Part shown: one piece after another, positions 62,923 to 64,000 of the stretch
Position numbering within the stretch: the first letter of the stretch is position 1
Layout: each line of letters starts with the position of its first letter
NCBI RefSeq assembly: GCF_032393985.1
Contig: NZ_CP135918.1
Span: 4,713,724 to 4,777,723, forward strand
Origin: Fischerella sp. JS2
Lineage (GTDB): Bacteria; Cyanobacteriota; Cyanobacteriia; Cyanobacteriales; Nostocaceae
Length of the DNA: 64,000 nucleotides
Direction: 5' to 3'
Notes under the pieces: generated by a model
What the model saw: only the letters and a program-made list of their open reading frames with translations
Database searches by the model: none
What the model was told of the DNA's origin: nothing
Program-made: the position numbers and the translations under genes

Positions 62923-63447
62923 TTTTGAACAGAAAATAAAGTTTTAAGCTTTTTATATAATTTCTAAAATTTATGAATTAATCACTTCCTACTTTGGATA
63001 GATTCAGTAATTATTTCCAATTTTCTTTATAAAGTGAGTAATAATACACTCTACAATTACAATTTAATCTATTTTTACAAATAATTTAGAATTGCTAAAA
63101 CTAAACAGTAAGAGCGCCCATTACCCGTTACCAAAGACGGCGGGCGGCGATTGGGAACGCCACGCCAAGGAGCGCTTATAACTGCCGTCTTTCTGTGAAG
63201 TAAACATCCACAAAAGATTGCAAAGTTATTTAACTCCTTAGTAAGCGTTACTGATATTTTTTCTAGAATATATAGAGAATATTTAAGAGATTTAGTAACT
63301 CTTCAACTCAGCAATTAAAAGACTATTTGCCACCAGATTTTACAACTACAAAATATACAACGTTAACTGCATAAAAACTGAAACAATGCGAATTTAGCTC
63401 ATTTTCAACAATTAATGCACATTCTCTTTTCAGAGGAGGCATAAACG
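62923..63447. other. Upstream region of the divergent psbA
   Basis: About 525 bases. A perfect AAAGACGGC / GCCGTCTTT inverted repeat (63133-63141 and 63184-63192) encloses a GC-rich loop, unlike the AT-rich surroundings. A GAGGAGG ribosome site precedes the ATG at 63448. No other gene. Confidence 0.55.
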
Positions 63448-64000
63448 ATGACGACTATTGTTCAACGTCGAAAAGAATTTGATTTTTCTAATCTCTGGGA
63501 GCGATTTTGCGGATGGATTACCAGCACAAATAATCGGATTTACATCGGCTGGTTTGGCGTGCTGATAATTCCTACTTTACTAGCTGCTACTATCTGTTTC
63601 ATTCTCGCTTTCATTGCTGCTCCTGGCGTAGATATGGAAGGTATTAGAGAGCCAATTAAAGGTTCTTTGATGGATGGTAACAATTTAATTACAGCGACTG
63701 TTGTGCCAACTTCTGCTGCGATTGGCTTGCATTTTTATCCAATTTGGGAAGCTGCTTCCTTAGATGAATGGCTTTACAATGGCGGTCCCTATCAGTTGAT
63801 TGTGCTGCACTTTTTAATTGGTATTTGGTGCTACTTGGGAAGACTTTGGGAACTTAGCTATCGCCTTGGTATGCGTCCTTGGATTGCCATCGCCTTTTCT
63901 GCAAATGCCGCAGCCGCAACAGCAGTTTTGCTAGTTTACCCTATTGGTCAAGGTAGCTTTGCTGACGGTCTACCTTTGGGAATTGCAGGGACATTTCACT
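63448..64000 (+). CDS. psbA: Divergent photosystem II D1-like protein (partial)
   Basis: 184 codons visible, cut by the window end. It keeps TyrZ (Y161 by alignment, in VYPIGQGSF), Asp170 (SFADG), His118 and the conserved [20 protein letters not shown] in shortened form. Compared with standard D1 it differs at many sites: Gly80 to Ala, Gln/Glu130 to Leu, Tyr147 to Phe, Pro150 to Asn, Phe155 to Thr and Phe158 to Leu. The 5' end has three extra residues (FDF region). It is a paralogue, perhaps a D1', rogue or far-red type; the missing C-terminus, with Mn ligands 332-344, would decide. Confidence 0.85.
   Translation, partial: MTTIVQRRKEFDFSNLWERFCGWITSTNNRIYIGWFGVLIIPTLLAATICFILAFIAAPGVDMEGIREPIKGSLMDGNNLITATVVPTSAAIGLHFYPIWEAASLDEWLYNGGPYQLIVLHFLIGIWCYLGRLWELSYRLGMRPWIAIAFSANAAAATAVLLVYPIGQGSFADGLPLGIAGTFH

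Noticed and set aside
63448-64000. Chlorophyll f synthase (ChlF) as the identity of the divergent D1
   Set aside because: Asp170 is kept and the Gln-Asp pair described for ChlF at about 130-131 is Leu-Trp here.

Overview
The window comes from a filamentous, probably heterocystous cyanobacterium (Nostocales). The evidence is the dense scatter of HIP1 octamers (GCGATCGC), a photosystem II D1 gene at the right edge, a SipA-type regulator, many cyanobacteria-specific small families (DUF2949, DUF4168, DUF6464, DUF4278, Asr1405-like), a NatFGH-BgtA-type amino-acid transporter, and the dispersed hairpin and low-complexity repeats typical of these genomes. I saw no rRNA, tRNA or CRISPR array.

Layout. 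1-9.5 kb: a partial Dps ferritin, a SAM-cleaving enzyme, a small kinase, a DUF697 GTPase, an FAD monooxygenase, trpB, a SUI1 factor, an NAD(P)-binding SDR and a ferredoxin-like protein. 9.5-28 kb: ordinary core genome with small cyanobacterial proteins, PrxQ, SipA, Fmt, HolA, a 2H phosphoesterase, an RDD/SpoIIM membrane cluster, a PrmA-type methyltransferase, a renalase-like flavoprotein, a DCC thiol oxidoreductase and a CBS-containing site-2 protease. 28-34.5 kb: a MITE-like element, a LysR/aspartoacylase divergent pair, the second of two XRE paralogues (the first is at 23.4 kb), and tex.

34.4-41.6 kb is an accessory island and the most unusual part. The last ~90 bp of tex recurs in direct orientation at 41.25-41.55 kb, where the copy is itself split by a 198-bp MITE with a TTA target duplication. 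Between the two copies lie an unknown two-gene pair, a VapBC module whose antitoxin frame has a stop codon, a class C-like group II intron on the opposite strand, a small membrane-protein gene and a RibD/DHFR-fold gene separated by a good attC-like site, and wrecked remnants of a RelE-like toxin, a nitrilase-family hydrolase and a HicB-like antitoxin. This looks like a decayed mobile island carrying integron-type cassettes without a visible integrase. A frameshifted GAF-LuxR regulator lies just outside it.

42-64 kb: a rhodanese and an ABM-domain protein, the natFGH-bgtA-like operon, an HMA2-domain protein, DUF4126, two glycosyltransferases, a HAD phosphatase, a divergent Mn/Zn ABC transporter (mntCAB-like), an orphan C5 DNA methyltransferase, a CACHE histidine kinase, a second DUF697 GTPase and the start of a strongly divergent psbA. 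Two copies of a second MITE family lie at 47.5 and 58.6 kb.
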